This document shows positions 56,701 through 58,680 of a stretch of 64,000 bases of DNA, piece by piece. This DNA comes from Nematopogon swammerdamellus. Taxonomy: Eukaryota; Arthropoda; Insecta; Lepidoptera; Adelidae. Location: assembly GCA_946902875.1 (NCBI GenBank), contig OX336359.1:3410001-3474000 (forward strand), read 5' to 3'. A model generated the notes under the pieces. The model did not search any database. It saw nothing but the letters and a program-made list of their open reading frames with translations, and had not been told where the DNA came from. The position numbers were made by a program, and so were the translations under genes. How positions within the stretch are numbered: position 1 is the first letter of the stretch; each line of letters opens with the position of its first letter.

Positions 56701-58385
56701 TTTTATGAATGTGACTCAAAAGATAAAAATATAAATTGATAGCATTCAATACAAAATAAAGCTGGATAATTATTCTAATGTATAAGGTATTTCAATAGTA
56801 GGTAACGCTACACTAAGGGGTGTATGTGTATCAGATTCGGATCACGTTCCCATACCAATTTTTTTTTTACGATATAAAAAACCTACTTATTAAGGTGAAA
56901 TACGCACACTTCACGTATTAAATTTGAGTGAGTAAGTTTTTTATATCGTAAAAAAAACATTGGTATGGGAACGTGATCAGTATCTGATACACATACACCC
57001 CTTAGCGTATCGTTACCTACTAATGAAATACCTTATAATTATAATTTTTTTTTCTGAATTAGCCATCTGCCTTTGGAACTCTACTTATAAGCAGATAGCA
57101 TAAGCAGATTAGGTGACGTATGAAATTCATTAACTAATGGAAGACCTTATATAGGTGTATTAAAAATAAAAATGTACATAGATTTATCATAAAAAAGTGC
57201 ACTCATGGACGTACACGCATCAGCTACAAACTGCTAGTTTATATAAATAAAAAAAAATTATAATAATTGGTTACGTCACTTCTGGACCTAGCAGTAAATT
57301 ATTATTTTTTTATAATTTGAACCGCAGAGCAGCGTGTAAGTAAATGTGTCACCACAAGAATTACACAGATTTATGCACACAAATATATTATGTGTCTAAA
57401 TTTAATCCTCTTCAATAAAGACACAGGGAATAATATAAAAAATAAGGATACCCAGAACACTGCCCTGAAGTACTCCATAGTCAATCATACTCAATGTCAT
57501 ACTAAATTGTCTTATTCGAACTCTCTAGACAAAACAAACAAATTCGTTTGGAAGAGTTAATATACCTAATAGATGTTTCATATATAAGGTCTTTCAAAAT
57601 TAGTTCATAGTACGCTAAGGGGGATGTTCTGTATCGGAAATAGATAACTTTTGAAGAATAAAGATTTTTTTTTCCACCTATTTTTTTATGTATTCAAATA
57701 AAAAAATTGGTGGTCGATTTTATAGCCTAATTATTGTTTCAGTTTCATGCCAGGAACAAAAAAGACTTCCAACACATAGATCTCTTTCTTTCAGAAATTG
57801 TGAAAAACCACAATTTTAGTTTTATTAGTATGGAATAGAAAGAATTTGATTTTTTTTACCAACTGTAGTAACTGTACCAATGAAGACTTTTTTGTTACTG
57901 TTATGAAACTGAATCGATTAGGCTATAAAAATCAACCACCTATTTTTTTATTTAAATACATAAAAAAATATTTTACATAAAAAAAGCCCAAGGTCAAACA
58001 TTTTTTATATAGGTTTTACTCCCTATATGATACAGAACCTCCCCTTAGCGTACTATGAACTAATTTTGAAAGACCTTATATATTTGACGATATAATAAGA
58101 ACTTCAACAGTACCAAAGGCCTTAGCCAGGTCACAAGGTATGATTATTAGATTACTTTTAAAAGTACTTGTATGGAAAAAAAATATTCCAAAATACAACA
58201 AAGATAATCAGTTATGTACAACTGATCTTATATTATGTAGATTATATATGTTTTACAAGATACGTACGTTGACGCGGGCCAGAGCGCGAGCGCGGGTTGA
58301 GTGCGGCCGGTGGTTCCGCATCGCCGTTGCCCGCGGCGCCGCCCCCACTTTTCTTCTTCTTCTTTTCGCTGGTCTGCCACTCCCC
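14019..58385 (-). CDS. lig: lingerer / UBAP2L homologue, 24 visible exons (5'-incomplete)
   Basis: Cytoplasmic RNA-granule protein: Drosophila Lingerer acts with FMRP, Caprin and Rasputin/G3BP, and human UBAP2L nucleates stress granules. Exons, 5' to 3', are listed separately from 58268-58385 to 14019-14111. All junctions are GT/AG and every phase matches. With one copy of the duplicated exon the visible part is 863 aa. Diagnostic blocks in family order: lysine-rich GEWQTSEKKKKK, RGG/GR box, EDWDNEEWSGSLADTKVFTP, ARVPPPSKIPSSAVEMPG and DVQFGALE (UBAP2/Lig core), AQMLRGTLPHHL, FGRADASSP, ALPPGYAYF, YEKAAFHSGTPPPF and the C-terminal PYSQSYWAPN. The middle is low-complexity Q/S/T/A/Y-rich. The N-terminal UBA domain and the start codon were not found and should lie beyond 64000. 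Introns are swollen by transposons. Confidence 0.93.
14160..14945. repeat. degenerate minisatellite, 33-36-bp units, split by a hAT element
   Basis: At least 12 units of the type TTAGACTAAACTCTGGCACA followed by GAAACTGTCGTCA, imperfect in length. A 312-bp hAT-like insertion interrupts the array. Confidence 0.75.
14202..14513. mobile_element. hAT-like MITE with 8-bp TSD
   Basis: Starts CAGTGGTTCCCAACCTTTTT, a classic hAT terminus, and ends GGACCACCGGTTG. Flanked by perfect GTCTAAAC at 14194-14201 and 14514-14521. It inserted into the minisatellite and is younger than it. Confidence 0.87.
15300..16215 (+). repeat. repeat interrupted by a full composite SINE (family A at 15620-16009)
   Basis: The SINE is complete: GTCAGCCTCGATAGCTCAG, 5S-like GTTAAGCAATGCTGGGCGCG, GGTCAGTACTTGGATGGG, B-box-like GGTTCGGATTCC, 3' body and a poly(A). 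Its host is an older repeat whose ends read TAGAGCCTCGATAATCCG (15329) and ATCAAGGCTCTACTGTA (16197), roughly inverted. Confidence 0.7.
16394..16630 (-). mobile_element. 5'-truncated RLE-type LINE copy (3' end)
   Basis: - strand 3'UTR copy, from GAGGTAGAGAGAG-type sequence to CCACACCTTC; same 3' end as the other copies. Confidence 0.75.
16642..17036. mobile_element. TIR MITE (AACTCAACGTCAAGCGGG family)
   Basis: AAAACTCAACGTCAAGCGGG, ACCAGGGAG and GGCCAGT at the left end are mirrored at the right end (CTGGCCTACTCCCTGGT, CCCGCTTGACGTTGAG). An inner pair TGACTAGCCAGGGAAAAAT / ATTTTTCCCTGGCTAGTCA is also mirrored. A single such end recurs at 46184-46228. Confidence 0.8.
17066..17327 (+). repeat. 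composite SINE (family A), 5'-truncated
   Basis: From the B-box-like GGTTCTGATTCCACG to the GTTTCCATAA end. Confidence 0.75.
17328..19587. other. lig intron, mostly unique AT-rich
   Basis: No exon or clear element. The pair CAACTTTTGTCATCATCA (18722) and ATGATGACGACAAAAGTTG (about 18780) forms an imperfect inverted repeat, probably a small MITE. Confidence 0.4.
19588..19725 (-). CDS. lig: lig visible exon 23
   Basis: 138 nt, phase 0. Encodes SYEKAAFHSGTPPPFGGGAA then an H-rich end (PAHHNPHHHHQQPQHQ). F-H-x-GTPPPF is a hallmark of Lig/UBAP2L. Acceptor GCGCAG, donor GTACGA. Confidence 0.93.
19891..20274 (+). repeat. composite SINE (family A), full-length
   Basis: GTCAGCCTCGATAGCTCAG at 19891, 5S-like GTTAAGCAACGCTGGGCGCG and GTCAGTACTTGGATGGG, B-box-like GGTTCGGATTCC, 3' body and an A10 tail. 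Directly followed by a second, 5'-truncated copy (20288-20527). Confidence 0.83.
20288..20527 (+). repeat. composite SINE (family A), 5'-truncated with 42-nt poly(A)
   Basis: 3' body only; the tail is an uninterrupted A42 (20486-20527), suggesting a recent insertion. Confidence 0.82.
20555..20705 (+). mobile_element. LINE ORF2 C-terminal fragment
   Basis: The + frame reads EQFYRYYHGRCSVELASLIP and HPFVVDIGLPDS, like the S-F-Y-R-x-Y-x-G-x-C-x-x-E-L ... HP-x-V-VD block found near the end of insect non-LTR ORF2s. Confidence 0.5.
20716..21460 (-). mobile_element. CR1-like LINE 3' end with hexanucleotide tail
   Basis: - strand: SHNYNTRNSERLKSVAHKSA ... GPKLYENVPDTIKSINSDN ... stop at 21088, then a 3'UTR running to a (GAATCT)n-type tail at 20716-20735. 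A simple-repeat tail instead of poly(A) fits CR1/L2-like LINEs. Confidence 0.65.
21405..21612 (+). repeat. SINE family C copy
   Basis: CAACAGTCCGCAAATCTGCTG, GGCATGGCACCTAACTGAGC, GGTCTCTCGGCACAGCCACC, then GGTTTACATTAAAAA. Other copies: 34585-34768 (+) and a 3' end at 30255-30309. The 5' boundary is uncertain. Confidence 0.65.
21638..21741 (-). CDS. lig: lig visible exon 22
   Basis: 104 nt, ends phase 0. Encodes GYSAGGKAGGAAATGAELTS then AMYAKAHASLNKVN, matching the S-V-Y-N-K block of the family. Donor GTGAGT. Confidence 0.9.
21760..22605. repeat. 20-bp minisatellite with a captured SINE fragment
   Basis: About 35 imperfect units of ATTCATATTGTTTATTTAGC. Two identical pieces of the family-A SINE (- strand; 22083-22157 and 22295-22369) sit 212 bp apart in equivalent array context, showing a higher-order duplication. 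Confidence 0.85.
22704..22839 (-). CDS. lig: lig visible exon 21
   Basis: 136 nt, ends phase 1. Encodes QYGGGGSSVTGVGGVSGAAG, GKVAGYSQQQPQYEATQPQQ and DSYKQ. The acceptor is CAGCAG (NAGNAG). Confidence 0.88.
22893..23197 (+). repeat. SINE family B copy, between lig exons 20 and 21
   Basis: ACTAGGTGGTAGGCTCAAAT, ACTGGATGTAAGATGGCCGC, TCTCCGGAACGGCACC, ending ATACCGGATTACATAAAATA. Confidence 0.7.
23208..23399 (-). CDS. lig: lig visible exon 20
   Basis: 192 nt, phase 0. Encodes GGYYEVGYGVTGAREPTAGF, RFGRADASSPQQ and ALPPGYAYFYQPPPASYQYG. FGR-x-D-x-x-SP and LPPGY-x-Y match UBAP2L. The donor is GTGGGT. A family-B SINE tail begins within 10 bp of the donor. Confidence 0.93.
23702..23845. repeat. 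G32 run followed by GT-rich microsatellite
   Basis: Thirty-two consecutive G (23702-23733), then (GT)n, GTGGGTGGGTGAGG motifs to about 23845. In the lig transcript sense it is C/CA-rich. Confidence 0.9.
23860..24610 (-). mobile_element. CR1-like LINE: endonuclease fragment fused to a 3' end
   Basis: - strand, 24600 to 24180: TLNIRSINANFNNLSVLLQR, MEISFDIIILTECWI and DGVVIFVHKDLD, an AP-endonuclease N-terminus. From about 24160 the sequence jumps to an ORF2 C-terminal type (FRAFLGPHLYNKA, TALSKSISQWLS). The RT core is missing, so this is an internally deleted or composite copy. Confidence 0.65.
25095..25160. repeat. short inverted repeat (GAGACCGTTCAGCGGTTC family)
   Basis: GAGACCGTTCAGCGGTTCC at the left and GAACCGTTGAGCGGTCTC at the right form a hairpin. 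A third copy, AAACCGTTCAACGGTTC, lies near 25700. The stretch 25160-26900 is otherwise AT-rich with nothing recognised. Confidence 0.5.
26921..28045. mobile_element. non-autonomous TIR element with 9-bp TSD (nested MITEs inside)
   Basis: Ends ACATCGGAATCCGCGGGG (from 26925) and CCCCGCGGATTCCGATGT (to 28043) are perfect inverted repeats and continue to about 25 bp. The 9-bp GGTTATTAG flanks both sides (26912-26920, 28046-28054). A 9-bp TSD suggests a Mutator-like or Merlin-like element. No transposase frame; two copies of the GGTCTTTCAAAATTAG MITE lie inside. Confidence 0.78.
27130..27832. mobile_element. GGTCTTTCAAAATTAG-type MITE, one partial and one complete copy
   Basis: The complete copy is about 27333-27832, with ends AGGTCTTACAAAATTAGTTC and GAACTAATTTTGAAAGACCT and inner G/C runs (GGGGGGG, CCCCCCCC). 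The partial copy (27130-27332) repeats its inner right part. Same family: 50583-54055 (split), 57585-58080, and 63689 to the window end. Confidence 0.82.
28441..29508 (-). CDS. CR1-like LINE ORF1 protein with PHD finger (355 aa, open)
   Basis: Nucleic-acid-binding ORF1 protein of a non-LTR retrotransposon. Residues 4-53 form a PHD-type C4HC3 finger (CNVC, CDEC, HYKC, CGKC). A heptad-rich coiled coil follows (about 110-190), then an RRM-like/C-terminal block with ELKGIPE and KEVVIKFARRELRDTFL. The frame is uninterrupted from MAVCNVCSTDV to the TAG at 28441-28443. The stop overlaps a downstream ATG (ATGAATAG), but the 149-aa frame that follows is not endonuclease-like, so ORF2 is missing or replaced. 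It lies in a lig intron in the same orientation. A host PHD gene is less likely, since the architecture is that of insect CR1 ORF1. Confidence 0.75.
   Translation of the reverse strand: MAVCNVCSTDVKRHTGAQCDECLTWTHYKCSKATEQTVAAARSGRERVWRCGKCRGGGVAPALRVQQITGGVDLKTPTDGDSPFGTPQGSPLTESRPHSFMSVDVAGALAKLQLTMERVLSNQEDFRKKIDALQAGQEETKRTVVELQRATDFQNIQLHDIEKATQDHASEIRELKKNSSEIENLKLQLSRLMAARDDDEQNKILDYVELKGIPETTADLKAAVQPTDIVAVSRIPSKKPQKEVVIKFARRELRDTFLVSARSKRPLTVRTVGLQAAGGPPDREREEAPIYVNELLTSRKKALLSKAKTFAKENDIRHVWTKNGQVLMRRTSNDQKHIVIKHERDLNLLFRKVNE
29735..30165 (-). mobile_element. CR1-like LINE 3' end
   Basis: - strand frames read LELTTLEERRDRGDLIEVYK and NYHLRGHSKKLNQT, the end of a CR1-type ORF2, with stops, followed by a 3'UTR. 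Close relative of 40010-41095. Confidence 0.7.
30255..30309 (+). repeat. SINE family C, 3' end
   Basis: TTCTCGGCACAGCCACCCAT, GGGTTTACATAAAAAAA only. Confidence 0.5.
30420..31020. repeat. reverse copy of the ATATGGAAC-hairpin repeat
   Basis: Same blocks as 7060-7510 in reverse order (GTTCCAGCATATGGAAC, GACAAGGTTCAATTATACT, GCAATAGTGACGCCCCTC), then a part shared with about 37130-37215 and 43120-43205 (CAAGTTATAGATAACTTTG type). Confidence 0.5.
31465..31542 (-). CDS. lig: lig visible exon 19
   Basis: 78 nt, phase 0. Encodes AGAAAAYAAYAAEEAQMLRG then TLPHHL; parallels the D-E-L-Q-M-L-Q-S-R-L-P block of UBAP2L. The donor GTCAAT is weak but is the only GT that keeps phase with the next exon. 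Confidence 0.82.
31650..31782 (+). mobile_element. RTE-like LINE ORF2 C-terminal fragment
   Basis: Reads DDDIKYVGGKQRFRTAEGR and EDWRKIGEAYVQQWTLT before stops; near-identical to the end of 56045-56305. Confidence 0.65.
31832..32690 (-). mobile_element. RLE-type LINE, 5'-truncated copy with open C-terminal 216 aa
   Basis: The 3' end, 3'UTR and last 216 codons (LLCGCKILLERGQYSYRH to the stop at about 32010) are almost identical to the 51008-54008 copy, differing by very few residues (for example NLVDRI for NLIDRI). A GTGGATCTAAGCTT motif is duplicated at its 3' end (31838/31850). Confidence 0.85.
33301..33395 (-). CDS. lig: lig visible exon 18
   Basis: 95 nt, ends phase 0. Encodes AKVTSGSNATAAQYAVQAQP then QPQAFYTQQQGQ. 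Donor GTGAGG, acceptor TTGCAG. Confidence 0.86.
33839..34037 (-). CDS. lig: lig visible exon 17
   Basis: 199 nt, ends phase 1. Encodes QTSSSASVYGGSALYTAAPY, TAYQATPSKLTSSKDTSQYD and an A/T/P-rich end. The acceptor is CAGCAG (NAGNAG), so the first Gln is optional. A short piece of the exon (GTCGCTTGATACGCC, GTGTAGAGG) is repeated just downstream in the intron at 33792-33825. Confidence 0.87.
34370..34835 (-). repeat. SINE family B interrupted by SINE family C
   Basis: Family B starts TTTATGTAATCCGGTATGG (34376) and resumes TTACATCCAGTACGGTAGC (34769). Between them a family C copy (34585-34768, +) ends GTTTACATAAAAAAAAA. Confidence 0.7.
34855..35352 (-). mobile_element. RLE-type LINE, shorter 5'-truncated copy
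   Basis: 3'UTR plus the endonuclease end from TKHVVLVELTVPWESNIP onward; truncated exactly inside the catalytic region at about 35352. Confidence 0.83.
35480..36290. repeat. mosaic of families D and B around lig exon 16
   Basis: Family D at 35480-35650; family-B pieces at 35830-35960 and 36232-36285 (both -). Lig exon 16 (35730-35810) lies between. Confidence 0.55.
35730..35810 (-). CDS. lig: lig visible exon 16
   Basis: 81 nt, phase 0. Encodes VNSTNASLTAASAMTSAYHT then QPLNSYQ. Acceptor TTCCAG, donor GTTGGT. Confidence 0.83.
36290..36880 (+). repeat. family-A SINE (36434-36760) inserted into an RLE LINE 3' end
   Basis: LINE 3'UTR blocks (GCAGACTAGCTGACGAGG at 36349; GCCGATGGGCCCGGATATG at 36821) flank a family-D snippet and a nearly full family-A SINE with its 5S-like block. 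Confidence 0.7.
36881..37988. other. lig intron stretch
   Basis: Older repeat pieces (37130-37215 and 37530-37600 resemble 43120-43400), and a GTAT microsatellite at 37690-37760. No exon seen. Confidence 0.4.
37989..38075 (-). CDS. lig: lig visible exon 15
   Basis: 87 nt, phase 0. Encodes SVAQQQSVYAAHHPVSHHPV then YGANVYAQQ, low-complexity H/Q/Y. Acceptor TTTTCAG, donor GTACGC. Confidence 0.87.
38141..38398 (-). repeat. SINE family B copy
   Basis: TTTTTATGTAATCCGGTATC through GAGGAGAACACAACCGAGG to GGGCAAGGGAAGGGACCTAC. Followed by family D (38403-38640) and a family-A SINE 3' end (38690-38789). Confidence 0.72.
38690..38789 (+). repeat. composite SINE (family A), 3' end
   Basis: Ends GTTTCCATAAAAAAAAATAA about 25 bp below the lig exon 14 donor. 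Confidence 0.7.
38817..39001 (-). CDS. lig: lig visible exon 14
   Basis: 185 nt, ends phase 0. Encodes ALESRLSASMKQLSTSEGAV, an alanine run, then QPYPAQQYHHQQYVAPQRTT. It is flanked upstream by two degenerate partial copies of itself (39481-39590 and about 39870-40000). Confidence 0.87.
39002..40010. repeat. segmental partial duplications of lig exon 14 and its flank
   Basis: 39481-39590 repeats the exon 14 acceptor and about 35 codons (ALESRLSTSMKQLSTSEGVV) but lacks the Q/Y-rich half and the donor. About 39870-40000 keeps only the acceptor-side edge. The blocks CGGCGCTCGAGTAAATTA and ATGGGGAGTAAACTC recur with each copy and once more at 41155-41200. Confidence 0.8.
40010..41095 (-). mobile_element. 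CR1-like LINE, 5'-truncated, C-terminal ORF2 open (278+ aa)
   Basis: - strand: SGVPQGSVLGPAAFGIFLTD, FADDTKFFANP (RT catalytic F-A-D-D), LGIILTNNLKWETHI, ALGLTTLEERRHRGDLIETY, WNRLPEEVISATSVNSFKNR to the stop at about 40169. The 3'UTR ends in an (ATT)n tail at 40012-40030. 5'-truncated within the RT domain. Confidence 0.85.
41230..41435. repeat. purine-rich tandem repeat (GGGTCGAGGGGGGAGA)
   Basis: About 12 imperfect 15-17-bp units, fully G/A-biased on +. A shorter relative lies at 39275-39345, also beside an exon 14 duplicate. Confidence 0.8.
41646..41724 (-). CDS. lig: lig visible exon 13
   Basis: 79 nt, ends phase 1. Encodes LSESLSVVDTTLSSQTVTVD then TTSASA. Acceptor TTGCAG, donor GTAGCT. 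Confidence 0.84.
41940..42050 (-). other. tRNA-like relic
   Basis: On the - strand a B-box-like GGGTTCGAATCCCAC with paired T-stem (GTGGG/CCCAC), and an anticodon-like stem TCTAAT/ATTAGA, but the acceptor strands do not pair. Probably a tRNA-derived SINE head or pseudogene. Confidence 0.45.
42103..42312 (+). repeat. composite SINE (family A), 5'-truncated
   Basis: GGGTTGGTACCACCGCATTG to GTCAGTTTCGATAATAAAAA. Confidence 0.72.
42474..42563 (-). CDS. lig: lig visible exon 12
   Basis: 90 nt, phase 0. Encodes VTSQAEPSPPTHSTHEPVPE then TNSYSSAASM. Donor GTGCGT, acceptor TATCAG. Low-complexity S/T/P-rich. Confidence 0.84.
42725..42985 (+). repeat. repeat family F copy
   Basis: Same blocks as 13705-13985, including GCACGCAGCGATTGGCGACG and TTACGAAGTAACTATTAAG. 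Confidence 0.6.
43436..43881. mobile_element. piggyBac-like MITE with TTAA TSD
   Basis: Perfect inverted ends GAGGATTCATATGGCAAAAC / GTTTTGCCATATGAATCCTC, flanked on both sides by TTAA (43432-43435, 43882-43885). 446 bp, non-coding, with an inner hairpin near 43575-43620. It ends 64 bp below lig exon 11. Confidence 0.85.
43950..44081 (-). CDS. lig: lig visible exon 11 = duplicated core exon, copy A
   Basis: 132 nt, phase 0 to 0, 161 bp from copy B. Differs by three residues (V to L, P to L, A to P). Own acceptor (TTACAG) and donor (GTACCC). The 29-nt spacer is too short for normal splicing, so one transcript probably uses either A or B. Confidence 0.85.
44111..44242 (-). CDS. lig: lig visible exon 10 = duplicated core exon, copy B
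   Basis: 132 nt, phase 0 to 0. Encodes IPSSAVEMPGEPSPMGFIDV then QFGALEPETLADPQPALHQ. Own acceptor (GTACAG) and donor (GTAAAC). Retains the D-V-Q-F-G seen in relatives, so it is probably closer to the ancestral sequence. Only 29 nt separate it from copy A. Confidence 0.88.
44340..44700 (-). mobile_element. LINE ORF2 C-terminal remnant with GAT microsatellite
   Basis: - strand frames read DSALCRGCLAMDETAES and FVTFMEDIGWLG, like the C-terminal cysteine block of insect Jockey/R1-type ORF2. A (GATGTT)n-like run lies at 44355-44400. Confidence 0.55.
45152..45243 (-). CDS. lig: lig visible exon 9 (core motif start)
   Basis: 92 nt, ends phase 0. Encodes VYTSNYGVYSSSELS then SQRKPQRARVPPPSK, matching the R-x-P-P-x-S-K that opens the UBAP2/Lig core. 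Confidence 0.92.
45900..45987 (-). CDS. lig: lig visible exon 8
   Basis: 88 nt, ends phase 1. Glutamine-rich: PIGLSGSLTAAQSQYLSQLT then QQSQQQHDN. Donor GTACGT. Confidence 0.86.
46184..46228. repeat. solo MITE end (AACTCAACGTCAAG family)
   Basis: AAAACTCAACGTCAAGTGGG, ACCAGGGAGTAGGCCAGTTT: one end of the element at 16642-17036, directly abutting the 20-bp satellite. Confidence 0.7.
46234..46560. repeat. 20-bp palindrome-rich minisatellite, about 15 units
   Basis: Unit TAGCTATAGCTTAATCTAGC; variants differ mainly at one position (TAGC/TATC/TAGG). AGCTATAGCT and CTAGCTAG are self-complementary. Confidence 0.92.
46737..47562. repeat. 26-bp minisatellite, about 31 units
   Basis: Unit AGAATATGGATTGAGAAGCA + TCACAC with few substitutions (CTTCAC, CATCTC variants). 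It ends about 35 bp from the lig exon 7 donor. Confidence 0.93.
47598..47693 (-). CDS. lig: lig visible exon 7
   Basis: 96 nt, phase 0. Encodes SAESVGGRKGLESVASPVSG and ADLAHTVTQAQQ. The 26-bp minisatellite begins about 35 bp downstream of its donor in the intron. Confidence 0.85.
47766..47990 (+). repeat. diverged composite SINE (family A)
   Basis: CCAGCCTCGGTGCTTCG, ACCTGGATGGGTGACCGTTC, GATCGGATTGGTACAACCGC and TTTTCCGTCCAGTCA; an old copy. Confidence 0.5.
48024..48134 (-). CDS. lig: lig visible exon 6
   Basis: 111 nt, phase 0. Encodes ENNWETSLSDSPSNNGPTSD then a Y/H/S/T-rich end LTYTYHNSTHQLNK. Acceptor CTCGCAG, donor GTATCT. Confidence 0.87.
48295..48492. repeat. 21-bp minisatellite, about 9 units
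   Basis: Unit TTGTTTGTAATGTAACTAAAG, in the lig intron between exons 5 and 6. Confidence 0.9.
48675..48746 (-). CDS. lig: lig visible exon 5
   Basis: 72 nt, phase 0 to 0. Encodes VFTPSVPTQPASEPDVQPLN; the VFTPS completes the LADTK-VFTPS motif across a 6.2-kb intron. Confidence 0.92.
48865..49100 (-). repeat. SINE family B copy
   Basis: TTTATGTAATCCGGTATGGG to CCTAGTAAGGGGCAAGGGAA. Confidence 0.7.
49430..50565 (+). mobile_element. degenerate CR1-like LINE interrupted by a family-A SINE
   Basis: VDVIYLDFEKAFDMVPH (RT motif A) at about 49480-49525, then an inverted family-A SINE (49530-49736), then LENLRICGKLLTWLENFVTG and VVSGVPEGSILAPT. The 3' part has frameshifts, ending with HFLTNRIVKRWNQLPEED and a 3'UTR to about 50565. 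Confidence 0.75.
51008..54008 (-). mobile_element. RLE-type non-LTR retrotransposon copy
   Basis: About 3.0 kb: 5'-truncated or start-at-ORF insertion, 941-aa ORF and about 170-bp 3'UTR ending CCACACCTTCT, without an obvious poly(A) tail. No TSD seen. Confidence 0.85.
51180..54005 (-). CDS. RLE-type LINE polyprotein: RT, CCHC knuckle, restriction-like endonuclease (941 aa)
   Basis: Reverse transcriptase/endonuclease for target-primed reverse transcription. RT motifs: APGPDGIPY (about 151-159), WLDFENAFGSV (280-290), GLFQGCCLSPVTFN (340-353) and catalytic FADD (387-390). A CCHC knuckle C713-x2-C716-x8-H725-x4-C730 is followed by the endonuclease signature RPD (823-825)-x14-E840 in ELTVPWE. 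This order (RT, CCHC, RLE at the C-terminus) is that of the R2/R4/NeSL/Hero group, not of AP-endonuclease LINEs. The frame is completely open, an unusual state for an old insertion. An N-terminal DNA-binding region typical of full R2-like proteins is absent, and the Met lies at the insertion boundary, so the copy is probably 5'-truncated. Confidence 0.85.
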   Translation of the reverse strand: MERENTFKAKLRRRKRELIKQLRKAKASGDRNLCHQLARAMRSILKLIQKVSEQITVAGNEFRKAQNIAAFEKNPFYFAKKAFKEQQGTIRLSTDEMFNYFKSTYTTPEADITYRDPPAPKPKEPALAFDADSPTMEELEYHIKRKPNSSAPGPDGIPYIIYKKCPSVRKHMLNIYKRIWTNREVPDCLGKAVFVLLPKKKEVTDPKDIRPIALTNTISKIFFSIIQAKLLKHMCTNDYLPKKYQKGFLPRVAGCLEHNSLLTECLRDARKNERQLTATWLDFENAFGSVRHELLLKALEWYNVPPLICNIIASYYKKLSFVIQVKGETEKTPEIRYGIGLFQGCCLSPVTFNIVINILIDTLVVKEKKWGYRFKYGDTYMTAILAFADDITLLTRNSKQNQSLLKVVDDYCEWTKGMKIKPAKCYCLSLTRKGSKFTSSKPGLTVAGKPIATVADEAPFKFLGKRITSRGKEHPTDDIVQLFEESLRQTDNLPLLGTQKAWIYDNYLTSKLSWPFLVYDFTKQNLTKLDSYVTRFLKSWFGLAHPADSSTLYRSHNNFGLNIKKPSIFYQKARIAKRCILKDSNDSAIQALPNTSLSDELESRLDFYKSFQVGTRTNRSGLGIETAKSDKEILKGFAQEDMEQGFKLHALNLEMQNDWLTVGDFCIPPALKWKSIIYNWSPELLKFYLNAFQLTLPDPSNLVRWGKSTNKLCPSCKEFVGTAKHLLCGCKILLERGQYSYRHDKVLQIIREAINLSIARTRKGQTSSGFQKVNFVKPGANKLPKDRTKPSSILGAAKDWELLMDTHEKHYQMPSEICTTALRPDILIFSKATKHVVLVELTVPWESNIPKDHNIKLNKYCNLIDRIVRNGFKTDLFAVEVGARGLPAKSLYSLFKNLGLPRSTLSSYMERASKTSLEASYRIWIGREREVESGTGGFPAS
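54690..54805. mobile_element. fold-back MITE (CGACGTTTCG...CGAAACGTCG family)
   Basis: TTTTACTCACAGTCGCCTCC and GAGACGGTCGTGAGTAAGG, plus TCGACGTTTCGAGCC/GAAACGTCGAGGC, form mirrored arms. A relative lies at 62838-62985. Confidence 0.75.
54953..55032 (-). CDS. lig: lig visible exon 4
   Basis: 80 nt ending phase 0. Encodes AAPAASSFPPAEDWDNEEWS followed by GSLADTK, the strongly conserved segment that matches T-E-D-W...L-S-E-T-K-V-F in UBAP2L. Confidence 0.93.
55066..55262. repeat. 22-24-bp minisatellite
   Basis: About 8 units of TTTGATGGAATTGAGACAGC; it abuts lig exon 4 on its acceptor side. Confidence 0.8.
55330..55545 (+). mobile_element. RTE-like LINE 3' fragments
   Basis: CCACTGCTGGACATAGGCCT (a widespread RTE 3'-end motif in insects), then a frame RWGRRVLEWRPRTGKRSMGR and PPARWTDDL, the end of an RTE-type ORF2. 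The two pieces are in non-native order. Confidence 0.65.
55569..55625 (-). CDS. lig: lig visible exon 3
   Basis: 57 nt, phase 1 to 1. Encodes SSGGAFPTTEDWEADDSY. It is the first of two consecutive EDW-type acidic motifs and can be skipped without a frameshift. Confidence 0.82.
55920..56415 (+). mobile_element. RTE-like LINE C-terminus (56045-56305) within another LINE 3' end
   Basis: A + frame reads LKWRWAGHVSRRDDDRWSNR, VLKWRPWTGKRSVGRPPASC and EDWRKIGEAYVQQWTLTR before TGA. The flanks (ACATCCGGGCTCATTGCAAG; GGCCTCGTCGGCTAGTCTGC) resemble a diverged RLE-type 3'UTR. Confidence 0.65.
56436..56624 (-). CDS. lig: lig visible exon 2 (RGG box)
   Basis: 189 nt, phase 1 to 1, very GC-rich. It encodes REGGGGGEGGQRGRGSGRGR and further RG/GR repeats, then PWPDSSDNNAAYG. 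RGG boxes bind RNA and are arginine-methylation targets in this family. Confidence 0.88.
56785..57037. mobile_element. TIR MITE (AAGGTATTTC...AAGGGG family)
   Basis: AAGGTATTTCAATAGTAGGT, CACTAAGGGGTGTATGTG and GGATCACGTTCCCATACC are mirrored at the right end. Its TIR layout (AAGGT-TTTC ... TAAGGGG) parallels the GGTCTTTCAAAATTAG MITEs, suggesting a related transposase. Confidence 0.8.
57380..58140 (-). mobile_element. LINE RT remnant split by a MITE
   Basis: - strand CDLAKAFGTVEVLI (RT motif A, 58085-58137), then the MITE 57585-58080, then YGVLQGSVLGILIFYI (about 57395-57480). Fragments of one CR1/Jockey-like RT. Confidence 0.6.
57585..58080. mobile_element. GGTCTTTCAAAATTAG MITE, complete
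   Basis: AAGGTCTTTCAAAATTAGTT and AACTAATTTTGAAAGACCTT ends; inserted in a LINE remnant. Confidence 0.85.
58268..58385 (-). CDS. lig: lig visible exon 1 (lysine-rich, after UBA)
   Basis: 118 nt. Acceptor CTACAG; encodes GEWQTSEKKKKKSGGG and an R/P-rich tail; donor GTACGT; ends phase 1. Corresponds to the W-x-x-x-x-KKK segment that follows the UBA domain in UBAP2L. The open frame continues upstream across the acceptor without similarity, so the acceptor was chosen from the homology. Confidence 0.82.
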
Positions 58386-58439
58386 CTGTAGTGATAACAT
58401 CATCGTTATGTCGGATGCATAAATAGGAGAAGAAGAAAA

Positions 58440-58680
58440 CTGAGTGATCCATAGCATAGAATTGGGACTCTTTCCACTTGCAAATGGAAGCATATCTTTA
58501 ATCGGAAGTTTATTAGGAACTTTTCCGAATACGCTTCGAAATGGATTTGGAAGTTTATTATTCTTTCTGAATGCGCTTCCAAATGGAAACATCTTTATTC
58601 GGAAGTTTATTGGGAACCTTTCGAAATATGCTTCCAAATCATTGATTTTATAACCCTGTCGGGACAGATAGACCACTCCA
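58440..58680. repeat. imperfect tandem repeat upstream of lig visible exon 1
   Basis: GCTTCCAAATGGAA..CAT.TTTA and CGGAAGTTTATT.GGAAC recur about every 75-95 bp, 2-3 units. Confidence 0.6.
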
